Positions 8,498-17,490 of a stretch of 64,000 nucleotides of DNA are shown one piece after another. The notes beneath the pieces are model-generated. The model saw nothing but the letters and a program-made list of their open reading frames with translations. It was not told the DNA's origin and ran no database searches. Source of the stretch: Aequoribacter sp049615385 (GTDB taxonomy: Bacteria > Pseudomonadota > Gammaproteobacteria > Pseudomonadales > Halieaceae); the NCBI RefSeq assembly GCF_049615385.1, contig NZ_JBMZFL010000006.1. One strand, 5' to 3'. Position 1 is the stretch's first letter. Each line of letters opens with the position of its first letter. Both the position numbers and the translations under genes were made by a program.

Positions 8498-10694
8498 TAA
8501 AACCCTGCTTGGCAACCGGCAACTCACGCACACGTACACCAACAGCCGCATAAATGGCATTGGTTATAGCAGGCGCAATGGGCGGCGTGCCGGGCTCGCC
8601 TGCACCCCCAGTGGGAGCACCACTATCGAAAATCTCGACGTTAATTTCGGGGCTCGCAGCCATGCGCACCGACGTATAATCGTGGAAATTCGATTGTTTA
8701 ACCGCACCGCCTTGGATCTCGATGTTACCGCTCAAGGCTGCCGACATGCCGTATAAAATGCCCGATTCCATTTGCGCCGTAAAACCATCAGGCGACATGG
8801 CAAAACCCGGGTCCGCAACACAAGCGACGCGATGCACGCGCAATGTGCCATCTTGTACAGAGACCTCTGCCACTTGACCGACAATCGATCCAAAACATTC
8901 GTGTATCGCGATACCTCGACCATGACCTTCGGGCAGGACCTGCTGCCAGTTAGACAGTTCTTCTAAACGATCAATAATGGCGAGATGGCGAGGTTTGTCT
9001 TGCAGTAAAATTCGACGGAACTGCAGCGGATCTTGTTTGGCCACGTGCGCTAGTTCGTCAATCATCGACTCGGTAAAAAAGGCGTGCTGCGAGTGATCGA
9101 CACTGCGCCAAGGACCAGTAGGGATAGGCATTGGCTTCTCTACCGAACCAATCCAGACATTGGGTATGGCGTAAGGAATATGCGGAGCCTCGTGTGGCTC
9201 GCCTTTGTTCACAAACAGATTACGCCACGCCACAGCCTGACCCTTCGAATCAATCTGTGCTTGAAAACGGCTGCTAAACGCTGGGCGATAAAAGTCGTGC
9301 TGCATGTCTTCTTCGCGCGACCACACCAACTTCACAGGGCTGCCCACCTGCTGCGAAATTTTTGCGGCTTGCACGATGGTATCGTAAAACGAGCGACGCC
9401 CAAACCCGCCACCCATCAGATAATTGTGAATGATGATATTCTCAGCCGGAATGCCCAAAGCTTCTGCCACAGCGTGTTTAGCCCCCAAGGGGTTTTGGCT
9501 GCCCACCCATATTTCGCAGCTGTCGCCCACGACAGAGGCCGTCGCATTCATAGGCTCCATACACGCGTGCGCTAGGTAAGGTACGCGATAAGTGACATCC
9601 AGCACATCACGGGCCTGATTCAGTGCCGCCGGCGCGTCGCCCACGCTTATCTCGGGCTCTATTTGACCGGACGCCAAAGCGGCGTCAATCGCCGACTCGA
9701 ACTGCTCGAAAATCGACGCTTGGCTCAAGCCGCTGTTCTCATGCTCCGCCCAACGGATGTTAACCGCCTCTAACCCTTTTTTGGCATTCCAATACGAGTC
9801 AGCGACCACGGCCACAGCATCATCTAATGCAACCACCCGCTCGACACCTGCAAGCGTCAGTGCTGAACTTGAGTCAAACGAATCGACCCTAGCGCCAAAC
9901 ACTGGCGCTGCCTTAATGGTCGCCACCTTCATGCCGGGAACCGACACATCAATCCCAAACATCGCGCTGCCATCGACTTTAGCGGGCAAGTCGCGGCGCG
10001 GGATGTTTTTACCCATCAGACGATACTGCGATACCTCTTTAAGTTTTGGCGAGTACGGCGGTGTTTTCTCACCGGCTGCGGCAGCAAACTCTGAATACGG
10101 TGCGGCGATACTGCCGTCGCTTTTAAAGATCTGTCCTTGGTCTGTTCGCAGCTGATCCACAGGCACATTCCACGCCTCACTGGCCGCCTCTAGCAACATT
10201 TCTCGAGCAGCAGAACCGGCCACGCGCATGCCGAACTCACCGGTCGTACGAATACTCATACTGCCGCCAGTAATTTGCAGGTGCATAGCTTTCGATGCCT
10301 GCAGGGTCACACCGGTAAGCGTACCGACCAAAATCTCAGGCACCTGCATACCGCCAAACAAATAGCCGTAACCTAATGCGTAGTTGGCGTATTCATCCTG
10401 AGCGGGCGCCTCAACAAAACTGACGTCATCCCATTTTGCATCTAACTCATCGGCCAACATTTGCGCCAACACCGTTTGCGCACCCTGACCCATTTCCGAA
10501 TGCGGAACAATCACCGTCACGCGATTGGCGGAGTCAATTTTTAGCCAGGTGTTCACCAGTACCTCATCAGGCCCCTCGACGTATGGTCGAAGCATATCGT
10601 TGCGATTGCCCGGGCGCAGTGCAACGCCCACCACTAATGCGCCGCCGCCAATAACGCCGGCGGTGATAAACCCTCTGCGCGTCCACTTACCCAT
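8487..10694 (-). CDS. iorB: Tat-exported molybdopterin-binding aldehyde/isoquinoline oxidoreductase, large subunit
   Basis: A 735-residue xanthine-dehydrogenase-family protein of the IorB type. The start is ATG at 10694 (MGKWTRRGFITAG), which overlaps the small-subunit stop by 8 bp. The frame opens 36 bp earlier, inside that gene. The twin-arginine motif RRGFIT followed by a Gly/Ala/Val hydrophobic stretch indicates folded export through Tat, as for other IorB-like enzymes. Molybdopterin-binding regions include MGGGFGRRSFYD, GPWRSV and the C-terminal TGGAGEPGTPPIAPAI, whose Glu sits where the catalytic Glu of this family is found. The substrate is unknown: an aldehyde or N-heterocycle is usual. 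Export would follow assembly with the Tat-signal-less small subunit as hitchhiker. Confidence 0.88.
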   Translation of the reverse strand: MGKWTRRGFITAGVIGGGALVVGVALRPGNRNDMLRPYVEGPDEVLVNTWLKIDSANRVTVIVPHSEMGQGAQTVLAQMLADELDAKWDDVSFVEAPAQDEYANYALGYGYLFGGMQVPEILVGTLTGVTLQASKAMHLQITGGSMSIRTTGEFGMRVAGSAAREMLLEAASEAWNVPVDQLRTDQGQIFKSDGSIAAPYSEFAAAAGEKTPPYSPKLKEVSQYRLMGKNIPRRDLPAKVDGSAMFGIDVSVPGMKVATIKAAPVFGARVDSFDSSSALTLAGVERVVALDDAVAVVADSYWNAKKGLEAVNIRWAEHENSGLSQASIFEQFESAIDAALASGQIEPEISVGDAPAALNQARDVLDVTYRVPYLAHACMEPMNATASVVGDSCEIWVGSQNPLGAKHAVAEALGIPAENIIIHNYLMGGGFGRRSFYDTIVQAAKISQQVGSPVKLVWSREEDMQHDFYRPAFSSRFQAQIDSKGQAVAWRNLFVNKGEPHEAPHIPYAIPNVWIGSVEKPMPIPTGPWRSVDHSQHAFFTESMIDELAHVAKQDPLQFRRILLQDKPRHLAIIDRLEELSNWQQVLPEGHGRGIAIHECFGSIVGQVAEVSVQDGTLRVHRVACVADPGFAMSPDGFTAQMESGILYGMSAALSGNIEIQGGAVKQSNFHDYTSVRMAASPEINVEIFDSGAPTGGAGEPGTPPIAPAITNAIYAAVGVRVRELPVAKQGFNVA

Positions 10695-11172
10695 TGGCCA
10701 CCTCCATGGCAGGATCAAACATCTGCACACCAGCGGCTTGTTTTATGGCTGCGCGAATGCGCGAATACATACCGCAGCGACAGATATTCCCCGACATAGC
10801 CGTATTAATATCTTCATCACTTGGGTTGGGGTTAGTCTCGAGCAAAGCCACCGCGGATAAGATCTGGCCTGACTGACAGTAGCCACACTGAGGCACCTGC
10901 AAATCCAACCAAGCTTGCTGCACAGGGTGCAATTGCCCCTCTTGCGCCAAGCCCTCAATCGTCGTGACTTGCGCGCCTTGAGCTGCCGCCACTGGAGTAA
11001 CACAGGAACGAATCGGCGCGCCATTCAAATGCACCGTGCAAGCGCCACACTGAGCGATACCACATCCGAATTTGGTACCCGTTAGACCGAGCGTATCGCG
11101 TATGAACCACAGTAGTGGCGTATCAGGTGCGACGTCGACCGAATACTGCTGTCCATTGATGGTGATTTGCAT
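10687..11172 (-). CDS. iorA: 2Fe-2S small subunit of the molybdenum hydroxylase
   Basis: A 161-residue protein with two [2Fe-2S] clusters. The plant-ferredoxin-type cluster has C37, C42, C45 and C57 (CGIAQCGACTVHLNG...C); the second has C96, C99, C131 and C133 (CGYCQSGQ ... CRCGMYSRI). It passes electrons from the molybdenum centre of the large subunit, probably to a cytochrome since no FAD subunit gene is present. It is the first gene of the minus-strand operon iorA-iorB-xdhC. A 164-bp gap to the divergent fatty-acid-hydroxylase gene holds the promoters. Confidence 0.92.
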   Translation of the reverse strand: MQITINGQQYSVDVAPDTPLLWFIRDTLGLTGTKFGCGIAQCGACTVHLNGAPIRSCVTPVAAAQGAQVTTIEGLAQEGQLHPVQQAWLDLQVPQCGYCQSGQILSAVALLETNPNPSDEDINTAMSGNICRCGMYSRIRAAIKQAAGVQMFDPAMEVANG

Positions 11173-11336
11173 GAAAGTTCCTTATTCGTTTTGCGGCTAT
11201 ACTTGTACCTTGTTACGCTTTTTACGGCAAGCTGGACGCTTTGTCACTGTACCAGATTACCTAGGCTTGATTTATAGCACAGATCTGGCGACATTAAGCG
11301 CGTAAACTATAAGCCTTTTGAACGTAAGCGAGCCGC

Positions 11337-12416
11337 ATGTCCGAATCACAAGTGATCGTGTTTGCCATCCCCGTATTCTTCGCCATGATCGGCATGGAAT
11401 TGCTGGTGGGCATCGCGCGCAACAAAAACACATACCGACTTTACGATGCTATGAGTAGCATTAGCGCGGGTATGTTAAGCCAGCTCGTAAATCTTTGTGT
11501 CAAAACACTCGGCTTTGCGATTTATGCCATGGCCTATCCGTATTTGGCCGTGTCACCCCTGTCAGCGGACGCCTTATGGGTTTGGGTCGCAGCCATTGTC
11601 TTGTACGACTTGGCCTACTACTGGAATCACCGCGCGGGTCATCGAATTACCTTATTTTGGGCGGCGCATGCTGTGCACCACCAAAGCGAAGACTACAACT
11701 TATCAACGGCGCTGCGCCAAACCAGCACCGGCTGGATGTTTGGCTGGATTTTTTACCTACCCCTTGCCTTACTCGGGTTTCCACCCGAAGTCGTGGGCGT
11801 CGCTGGGTTAATAAACTTGCTGTATCAATACTGGGTGCATACCGAGCAAGTGGGCAAGCTGGGATGGTTTGATCGAGTCTTCTGCTCGCCGTCAAACCAC
11901 CGAGTGCATCACGCAGTGAATGATGCCTACCTCGACAAAAACTATGGCGGCATTTTGATTCTGTGGGACCGTCTGTTCGGAACCTTCCAAGAAGAAGATG
12001 ATAACGACCCCTGCCGCTACGGTACGCGCTCGCATTTACACAGCTGGAGCCCACTTGTCGCGAACCTGCAGGTGTACCGCGACCGCTTCGCCGAGACGCG
12101 CGCTACCCGAGGCTTGGGCAACAAACTGGCGTTGTGGTGGAAAGGGCCGGAGTGGCACGCACAATCCAAACCTGAATCTCAATTTGATATCGACTTTATT
12201 AAATACGAACCAGAGGCAACGGGACCACAACGGGCAGTTGCCACAGCGAGCTTTATGCTGTGTTTAATCGCAGTTACCGCGCTACTTTGGTACGCCGAGC
12301 ATCTCGGCACTGTCGTGGTGTTAGTGGCAACATTGGCGCTTGGTCTAATAATGCATGTGTTTACGCGCTGGCATGCATACTCCAGTACGACTTCAGTCGC
12401 GACACAGGACCATTGA
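11337..12416 (+). CDS. Sterol desaturase / fatty acid hydroxylase superfamily membrane protein
   Basis: A 359-residue integral membrane di-iron protein. It has the three His boxes of the family, HRAGHR, HAVHHQSEDYN and HRVHHAVND, within a fatty-acid-hydroxylase domain (~residues 85-225). Hydrophobic helices lie at ~5-26, ~42-66, ~76-97, ~130-165 and two near the C-terminus (~302-345). Family members hydroxylate or desaturate lipid alkyl chains or sterols using O2; closest in look are alkylglycerol-monooxygenase-like bacterial proteins. Its location ~5 kb from the steroid cluster is suggestive, but nothing here shows a steroid substrate. The start has only a weak ribosome binding site. Confidence 0.82.
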   Translation: MSESQVIVFAIPVFFAMIGMELLVGIARNKNTYRLYDAMSSISAGMLSQLVNLCVKTLGFAIYAMAYPYLAVSPLSADALWVWVAAIVLYDLAYYWNHRAGHRITLFWAAHAVHHQSEDYNLSTALRQTSTGWMFGWIFYLPLALLGFPPEVVGVAGLINLLYQYWVHTEQVGKLGWFDRVFCSPSNHRVHHAVNDAYLDKNYGGILILWDRLFGTFQEEDDNDPCRYGTRSHLHSWSPLVANLQVYRDRFAETRATRGLGNKLALWWKGPEWHAQSKPESQFDIDFIKYEPEATGPQRAVATASFMLCLIAVTALLWYAEHLGTVVVLVATLALGLIMHVFTRWHAYSSTTSVATQDH

Positions 12417-12556
12417 TAAAATGTGCACAACTCGCGCGAGGTTTCGCACTGCATTTGAACTAAACAATCTCACGATTGCACTTGCACTGAATATTGCCGC
12501 CCGACATGACTAGCGGTTAGAGTGAGGAACCACCACTAATTATAAAAGGCAAAGCT

Positions 12557-13354
12557 ATGAGCAAGTCTGTACCCACAGCCATCGTCACCGGCGCTGCGAG
12601 CGGCATTGGCCGCGCTATCGCCTTACTTGCCGCCGAACGCGGCCACGTCGTTATAGCGGTCGACAAAGATCAAAATGGACTCAGCGCTCTCGAACCCGAG
12701 CTTAAAGCATTTAACGAGCAGGCGTTCTGCCGGCTGGTAGACGTCAGTGATGCTACACAACTACAGATCTTAGCGAAAGAGGTATTCGAGCAGTTTGGGC
12801 ACGTCAACTTACTCTTCAACAACGCGGGCATGGTGGTCAATAAGCCCATATTAGAACAGACCGCAGAAACCTGGCAGTCGGTGGTCAATGTCAACTTGAT
12901 GGGCGTGGTGAACGGCCTGTTGGCCTTTGTGCCGCGAATGATTCAACAGGGCTCGCGCGCCCACATCGTTAACACCGGGTCAGTCGCATCATTTATCTCC
13001 GGTGCTGGCTTAGGCTCATACACAGCAACCAAGATGGCAGTGCGCGGCATTACTGAAACGCTGCAACAAGAGCTGGCGGAGCAAGGTGCCAACATCGGTG
13101 TTTCTATTTTGTGCCCGGGCCCAGTAGATACCCCTATATTAGCCAGCTCGGGGCTCGTTGCCGATAACCTAGAGAATGGCCCCGTCGACGATGCCGGAAA
13201 AACCGAAGCGCCTGATTTAATGGAAGCGATTTCGCCCAGACGCTGCGCTGAAATCGTGTTTCGAGGCATCGAGGCTGGTGAGTTTGCGATCTTTACACAC
13301 CCGAGCTACAAGCCGGTTTGCCAAACCCTGATTAATACAACACTCGGCCTTTAA
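12557..13354 (+). CDS. Short-chain dehydrogenase/reductase
   Basis: A 265-residue classical SDR. It has the nucleotide-binding motif TGAASGIGRA with an Asp after beta-2 (AVDKD, suggesting NAD+), NNAG, the catalytic Ser in TGSVASF, and YTATK (Tyr and Lys). The substrate is unknown. The C-terminal region is slightly extended and contains an insertion after the PGPVDT segment. It stands alone between the membrane hydroxylase and a terminator hairpin, so it is not clearly part of the steroid cluster. Confidence 0.85.
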   Translation: MSKSVPTAIVTGAASGIGRAIALLAAERGHVVIAVDKDQNGLSALEPELKAFNEQAFCRLVDVSDATQLQILAKEVFEQFGHVNLLFNNAGMVVNKPILEQTAETWQSVVNVNLMGVVNGLLAFVPRMIQQGSRAHIVNTGSVASFISGAGLGSYTATKMAVRGITETLQQELAEQGANIGVSILCPGPVDTPILASSGLVADNLENGPVDDAGKTEAPDLMEAISPRRCAEIVFRGIEAGEFAIFTHPSYKPVCQTLINTTLGL

Positions 13355-13410
13355 CAGCTTGATAGAAGGTGGGCGATTTACGGTTTCAGAATAAAAGAAT
13401 ACGCCACAAA

Positions 13411-13430
13411 AAGGGGCCCTAAGGCCCCAA
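13411..13430 (-). terminator. Hairpin terminator for the DUF2202 gene
   Basis: GGGGCC (13413-13418) and GGCCCC (13423-13428) form a tight stem. Read on the minus strand it is followed by TTTTTG, so it mainly terminates transcription from the broken lipoprotein gene; it may also stop the SDR transcript. Confidence 0.6.
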
Positions 13431-13459
13431 TGTTTTGCTGTAGACCGGCATAAATTTGG

Positions 13460-14178
13460 TTAACCACGCTCCATATCACTGTTCACAATGTCATCGAACT
13501 GCGCCTGGGTGATGTGAGTAGGCGTATAAGTACCGCCATTGGACTCGATTTGGCGGTAAAAGGAACGCAAATGGTCGCGTGAACCTTTAAGCAAATTATC
13601 GTACACCAGCGCAATGTCATCGTTGTCGACCAACTGAAGTTTGAGATTCTCGATATCGGCAATGTCCAACTCTTCAATCTCGGCGCCTACGTACAAGGCG
13701 TCCAGTAAACTATTCGTCCCTTGAGCCACTAACGCGTCATGCAACTGCTGCAGGTCGACGTTCGCAAACACGCCTGTGGCATTTTCTCCTACTGGATCAG
13801 TTAAGCTGTAGCGCTGAAGCAGCGCTAACACCGCGTCGGTATGCGTTTGCTCGCTAGAACTGATGTTATTGAAAATATTCAGTCCATGAATGTCATACAA
13901 AGCCAAATAAACTCGCGCGCCAGCTTTTCTTCCTCACGCATCAGCAACAAGCCATCAGTTTCTTCTTGATTTAACTCACCCAAAGCCATTGCATCCAACT
14001 GCGCGGCTAAGGTGGTGGGATCAAACGACGTATTACCATCAGCATCGACCGTTACCACAGGGTCGGGATCAGTCGCAGCCGGCGACGTGACAACAGGGGT
14101 ACTCGACCCACCCCCACCACAGGCGGTAAGCGACATGGCAATAGCAAAAAGTAAACTAATACCGAGTTTTTCCATCAT
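13460..14178 (-). pseudogene. DUF2202 lipoprotein gene interrupted by a one-base frameshift
   Basis: Two abutting frames together make one DUF2202-domain lipoprotein. The 5' part (from ATG at 14178, with GAGGAG ahead) encodes a lipobox signal peptide ending LTAC and the domain start LLLMREEEKLARE, then runs into nonsense and a stop at 13879. The frame that restores the family pattern (VYLALYDIHGLNIF ... SSEQTH) is offset by one base and continues to 13460. The switch falls at about 13912-13914, and a single missing base (GA for GAA/GAG) explains it. Family members are small ferritin-like helical proteins of unknown role. Either the gene is newly inactivated or the assembly has an error here; the rest of the reading frame is intact. 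Confidence 0.8.
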
Positions 14179-14664
14179 GATGTGTCTCCTCTGAAAAATA
14201 TTAGGTAATCATAATGTTCTAATTAAGCATCTCAATGCTCTCAAGACACAGAGTTGACGCCGATCAAGAAAGGTCTCAAGACAAAAAACAATGGAACTTA
14301 CGGTGGCTCAGACATTCACGCCACGAAAAGTTTAGAACTGCACCGACCGGCGCCGCCAATAAAGCAAGCTTTTTGCTGATCCTTCTCCACAATCCCAGTG
14401 AGTCAATGAGCGACTTCGCATATTATTGACTGTATTGTTGACCTAATAGTCTGTATAACCGATAGAGTCCCCCTGAAGGAGTAGATTTCAGCCAGCCTTG
14501 TCAATTAGTCGCCACCGGGACCCAGGAAGACCTGATTAAAAAGAGGGGGGATGGCAATTGAAAACCATACAATCAAGCTCAAACGCCACACTCGATGACC
14601 AATACTTCGGGATATAAACCACTGTCCTTCACCACTCAATCACAGTAACCAAGGAGTATCGCAG
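14179..14664. other. Intergenic stretch of 486 bp without recognisable gene
   Basis: It holds the divergent starts of the DUF2202 and GNAT genes. A 64-codon frame at 14235-14429 has no ribosome binding site, no recognisable product and an atypical composition, so I do not call it. A TTGAC-rich AT patch near 14425-14450 could be part of a promoter. No RNA gene, repeat array or strong hairpin was seen. Confidence 0.6.
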
Positions 14665-15216
14665 ATGCCAGCAATAAGCATTGATACACCACGACTGGTC
14701 ATGAGACGGCTAACGATCTGGGATACAGAGGATCTCCTCGAGTACCACTCAGACCCGCAGGTGATTAAGTATATCCCCTGGACTCAGCGCTCTCGGACCG
14801 ATGTCGAACAAGCGCTGACCCACTACGAAACCGCGAGCGATCAATTTGAAAAGGAAGGTGATTTTTGGGTCCTTGGCTGGGCGCTCAAGACAACAGGTAA
14901 AGTCGTTGGCCAATCGAACGCATCTCTCATATCCAAAGCCAATCGAACCGCCGATATCGGCTGGGCGACAAATCGCCAATTCTGGCGCCAAGGACTCGCA
15001 CTTGAAGCGAGCTCATACCTACTAAAAAAGCTATTTCAGCACACCAATTTGCACCGAGTAGTCGCCAATATCGATGCCCGCAATCCTGAATCAGCAGCGC
15101 TTGCCGTCAAACTCGGCATGCGCAGAGAAGCTCAATTCAGACAATCGGTCTTTACCAAAGGCGAATGGTGCGACATGTGGCAGTACGCGATTTTAAGAGA
15201 TGACGCGCTAAAATAG
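14665..15216 (+). CDS. GNAT family N-acetyltransferase (RimJ/RimL type)
   Basis: A 183-residue protein with the Acetyltransf_3 layout: an N-terminal TPRLVMRRLTIWD strand, YHSDPQVIKYIPW, the acetyl-CoA-binding region (IGWATNRQFWRQGLALEAS) at ~95-115, and the NPESAALAVKLGMRREAQFR segment that closes the fold. It transfers acetyl from acetyl-CoA to an amine; RimJ/RimL relatives act on ribosomal protein N-termini, others on metabolites or antibiotics. ATG at 14665 has AGGAG 8-9 bp upstream. It is a single gene, convergent with the small lipoprotein gene 18 bp away. Confidence 0.88.
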   Translation: MPAISIDTPRLVMRRLTIWDTEDLLEYHSDPQVIKYIPWTQRSRTDVEQALTHYETASDQFEKEGDFWVLGWALKTTGKVVGQSNASLISKANRTADIGWATNRQFWRQGLALEASSYLLKKLFQHTNLHRVVANIDARNPESAALAVKLGMRREAQFRQSVFTKGEWCDMWQYAILRDDALK

Positions 15217-15234
15217 CAAAACCCGTCTAGAGCT

Positions 15235-15672
15235 TCAGTTTTCAGGTAGCACTAAGTCAAAACCTAAGCCTTGCATGCACGGTTCCATTGCAGCGCGTTG
15301 CAAAGACTCAATTTCAGCTTCGCGGCGGCGACGTTCACCCAAAGATGGCTCGCACATCTCAGCGATAGCGTCGTCGTCCAAAGACTTTAAGCCCCCAAAA
15401 CCGTCATCGACGTAGGTTGCCTTCGCTTCAGGAGACTGCCGAATTGCCTTCTCGCAGTCACGCCGTTGAGCATTCTCTTGCAAAATGAAATCCGTGCGCA
15501 CCTTGATCATTGTAGGGGTAACTTCCTGCCGGCATTGAACGATAGCAACATCAAGTTCGACGTCTGACTGAGAAACCGCAATCCAGGCATCTGCTTGTCG
15601 GGATGTCATCGAACAGCCATGCAAAAGTGCCGCTAGCAGTATAAAGGCCAAAGCTTGCTTGAACATGATCAT
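15235..15672 (-). CDS. Small lipoprotein of unknown function
   Basis: A ~145-residue exported lipoprotein. The frame opens at 15723, but the signal peptide starts at one of two close methionines (15672 or 15666); 15672 has TGGAA just upstream and is used here. The lipobox is LLHGC followed by Ser, which should favour outer-membrane sorting. The mature part is charged, with four further Cys residues, a helical DCEKAIRQSPEAKATYVDD segment and an Arg/Glu-rich GERRRREAEIESLQR region. I do not recognise a family. Confidence 0.7.
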   Translation of the reverse strand: MIMFKQALAFILLAALLHGCSMTSRQADAWIAVSQSDVELDVAIVQCRQEVTPTMIKVRTDFILQENAQRRDCEKAIRQSPEAKATYVDDGFGGLKSLDDDAIAEMCEPSLGERRRREAEIESLQRAAMEPCMQGLGFDLVLPEN

Positions 15673-15870
15673 GATTCCAAATCGAACATAACTAAACGGT
15701 AAATATAGTGGGCTTGAACACAAATGTCTCTTGAGGATTACCGGTTGGCATATTCTCCTAAAAAACGGTGAAAATGCACATAAAACGCGATACGATTTGC
15801 GGTCGGCAGTGGGCGCCTAATAACCGGCAAATGTTGGCCTTACTCGAACAATAACAAACGGGAGAACTCG

Positions 15871-16743
15871 ATGAAGTTCCTTGTGCCAATCGCTAGCTTA
15901 ATAGGGCCATAGCACTCAGTTTTGCAACGAGTTTTGCTGCTCATGGCGCGACACACTGCTGGTATAAAAAAACAACTTGGCGATGCCCTTGACCGACAGC
16001 TGCGCATAAAAGAGGCGGCAAACCGTGCGATAGAAGATCACTCTTTGGCGCTGGCATTGCAACCTATTTGGTCAACGGAGCAGAATAAAATATCGAGTTT
16101 CGAGGCTCTGTTGCGATGGGACAATCCTTTTCGGTGCTCGACAGGAGAACTGATCGAGCTGGCCGAGCAGTCAGGATTAATACTCGCGATCACCGAGTGG
16201 GTGATTCGCGAAGCGGCCCGAGCGAGCTCTTTACTGCGAGCACAGGAGATAACGGCGCCAATTTCCATCAATATTCCTGCACACTCCTTTCGCCACCAAG
16301 ATGTCGTTAGCCTGATTAGACAGGCTTGCCGAAAGTATGACATCCCCTTTGAGTCACTCTCAATTGAAATCACCGAGTCGGTATTTCTCGAAGATATCGA
16401 TACCGTCATACGCACCGTCAAGTCACTGGCGAATTGAGGCATTAAAACCGCTATTGACGATTTTGGTGCGGGTTATTCGAGTTTGAGTTATTTGCACGTA
16501 CTTGATGCGCACAGTCTTAAAATAGACCGAAGCTTTGTTGCCGGAATAACCGCAGATGATCCGCGAGCGCCCATCGTTCAATCCACGATCCAGCTTGGCC
16601 ACGTTCTGGGAATGGCTGTGGTTACAGAGGGAATTGAGACGGAGGAAGAGCTGGCCTGCGTGCAACAATTGGGCTGCTCTTTATTTCAGGGCTATTACTT
16701 CCATAAGCCGGCTACCCTCGATGTATGGCTTACCAAAGCCTAG
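15871..16743 (+). pseudogene. EAL-domain (c-di-GMP phosphodiesterase) gene with in-frame stops
   Basis: One continuous frame encodes an almost complete EAL domain but is cut by TGA at 16435-16437. An ATG at 15871 with GGGAG ahead would also meet TAG at 15910-15912; without that start the upper fragment begins at TTG 15922. The catalytic motifs are conserved on both sides of the TGA: FEALLRWDNP and EITES before it, IDDFGAGYSSLSYL, KIDRSFV, TEGIETEEEL and QGYYFHKP after it. No frameshift is needed; the next codon after TGA continues the family pattern (GIKTAIDDFG). No sensor or GGDEF domain precedes it. This looks like recent inactivation or a sequence error. A single C-to-T change (CGA to TGA) could have created the second stop. 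Confidence 0.85.
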
Positions 16744-16816
16744 AGCGTAATCCGCGTCACGCCAGATCTCCGATATAAAGTGCAACCCATGTGTCCGGTA
16801 TGCACCCACTAAGTGA

Positions 16817-16893
16817 TGGTCGGTGTGAGAGGATTTGAACCTCCGACCCCTTGCTCCCGAAGCAAGTGCGCTACCAGGCTGCGCTACACACCG
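16817..16893 (-). tRNA. tRNA-Pro (anticodon CGG)
   Basis: A 77-nt cloverleaf on the minus strand. Acceptor CGGTGTG pairs with CACACCG, followed by encoded ACCA. The anticodon stem CTTGC/GCAAG surrounds loop TTCGGGA (anticodon CGG), and the T-arm is GGAGGTTCAAATCCTC. It closely resembles E. coli proK from memory. Confidence 0.96.
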
Positions 16894-16982
16894 ATGCCAA
16901 AATCATAGCAAAGCCTAATCGCCAGATCTATTCCATACACCACCAGACCCAGGCTCGATTTTCACAGTCGCTAACAACAAAA

Positions 16983-17004
16983 AAGCCGAGTAGATACTCG
17001 GCTT
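16983..17004 (-). terminator. Rho-independent terminator of the kstD operon
   Basis: The inverted repeat AAGCCGAGTA / TACTCGGCTT has a GA loop. On the minus strand it is followed by a run of six T. It ends the long leftward steroid operon 20 bp after the SnoaL-like gene. Confidence 0.8.
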
Positions 17005-17023
17005 CTTCATCACGCAGCAGTGC

Positions 17024-17488
17024 TTATTTTTTGGTTTTTACCGGCCGAGCCAACAACTTGATATCGGGCGAACGCGGGTGAATTTCCTCCCATAGACGCT
17101 CGTAGTTGGTGGTTTTAATTTTCCATTCACCATCGACTTTGACATAAGTATCCTCATAAATGGCTGAGCCCATGACCGTGGTGTTCTCTTCCAAGTTAAT
17201 GAAAATATCCTGCAGATACCAAAGGCCAGTGGCATTGTCGCCGTCCACCGTAATTTCGGGATGATGCCCATTGTGCATTCCGAACTTGTCTTCGGTAAAC
17301 GAGTAGGCATAAAACTTTAAGAGTTTATCGCGACCCTGCACATCGATATCGTAGTGGCCACCGATAAAATGCGCGGTCGCATCCTCCGTAAAAACCGACG
17401 CCAAACCCTCTTGGTTGCCGGTATCTAAAAAACGGAAGTAACGCGCTTTTAGCTGTTTAATCAGCTCGATGGCTTCTAGATCTAACAT
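17024..17488 (-). CDS. SnoaL/NTF2-like protein
   Basis: A 154-residue protein with an NTF2-like cone fold (SnoaL_4 type). Recognisable parts are the N-terminal helix IKQLKARYFRFLDTG, FTEDATAHF, the GRDKLLKFYAYSF segment and the strand VDGEWKIKTTNYERLW. Such proteins are isomerases, dehydratases or ligand binders and are common in steroid and polyketide clusters. It lies 2 bp after kstD and is the last gene of the operon, so it probably acts on an early ring-A/B intermediate. It is distinct from the true ketosteroid isomerase at 38261-38629 and lacks its Tyr/Asp/Asp signature. Confidence 0.8.
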   Translation of the reverse strand: MLDLEAIELIKQLKARYFRFLDTGNQEGLASVFTEDATAHFIGGHYDIDVQGRDKLLKFYAYSFTEDKFGMHNGHHPEITVDGDNATGLWYLQDIFINLEENTTVMGSAIYEDTYVKVDGEWKIKTTNYERLWEEIHPRSPDIKLLARPVKTKK

Positions 17489-17490
17489 GC

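Noticed and set aside
14235..14429. 64-codon frame in the gap before the GNAT gene
   Set aside because: No Shine-Dalgarno sequence, no recognisable domain, and starts far from any promoter-like element.
17024..17488. Second ketosteroid isomerase
   Set aside because: The fold is similar, but the Tyr/Asp/Asp residues of the isomerase do not align; called only SnoaL-like.
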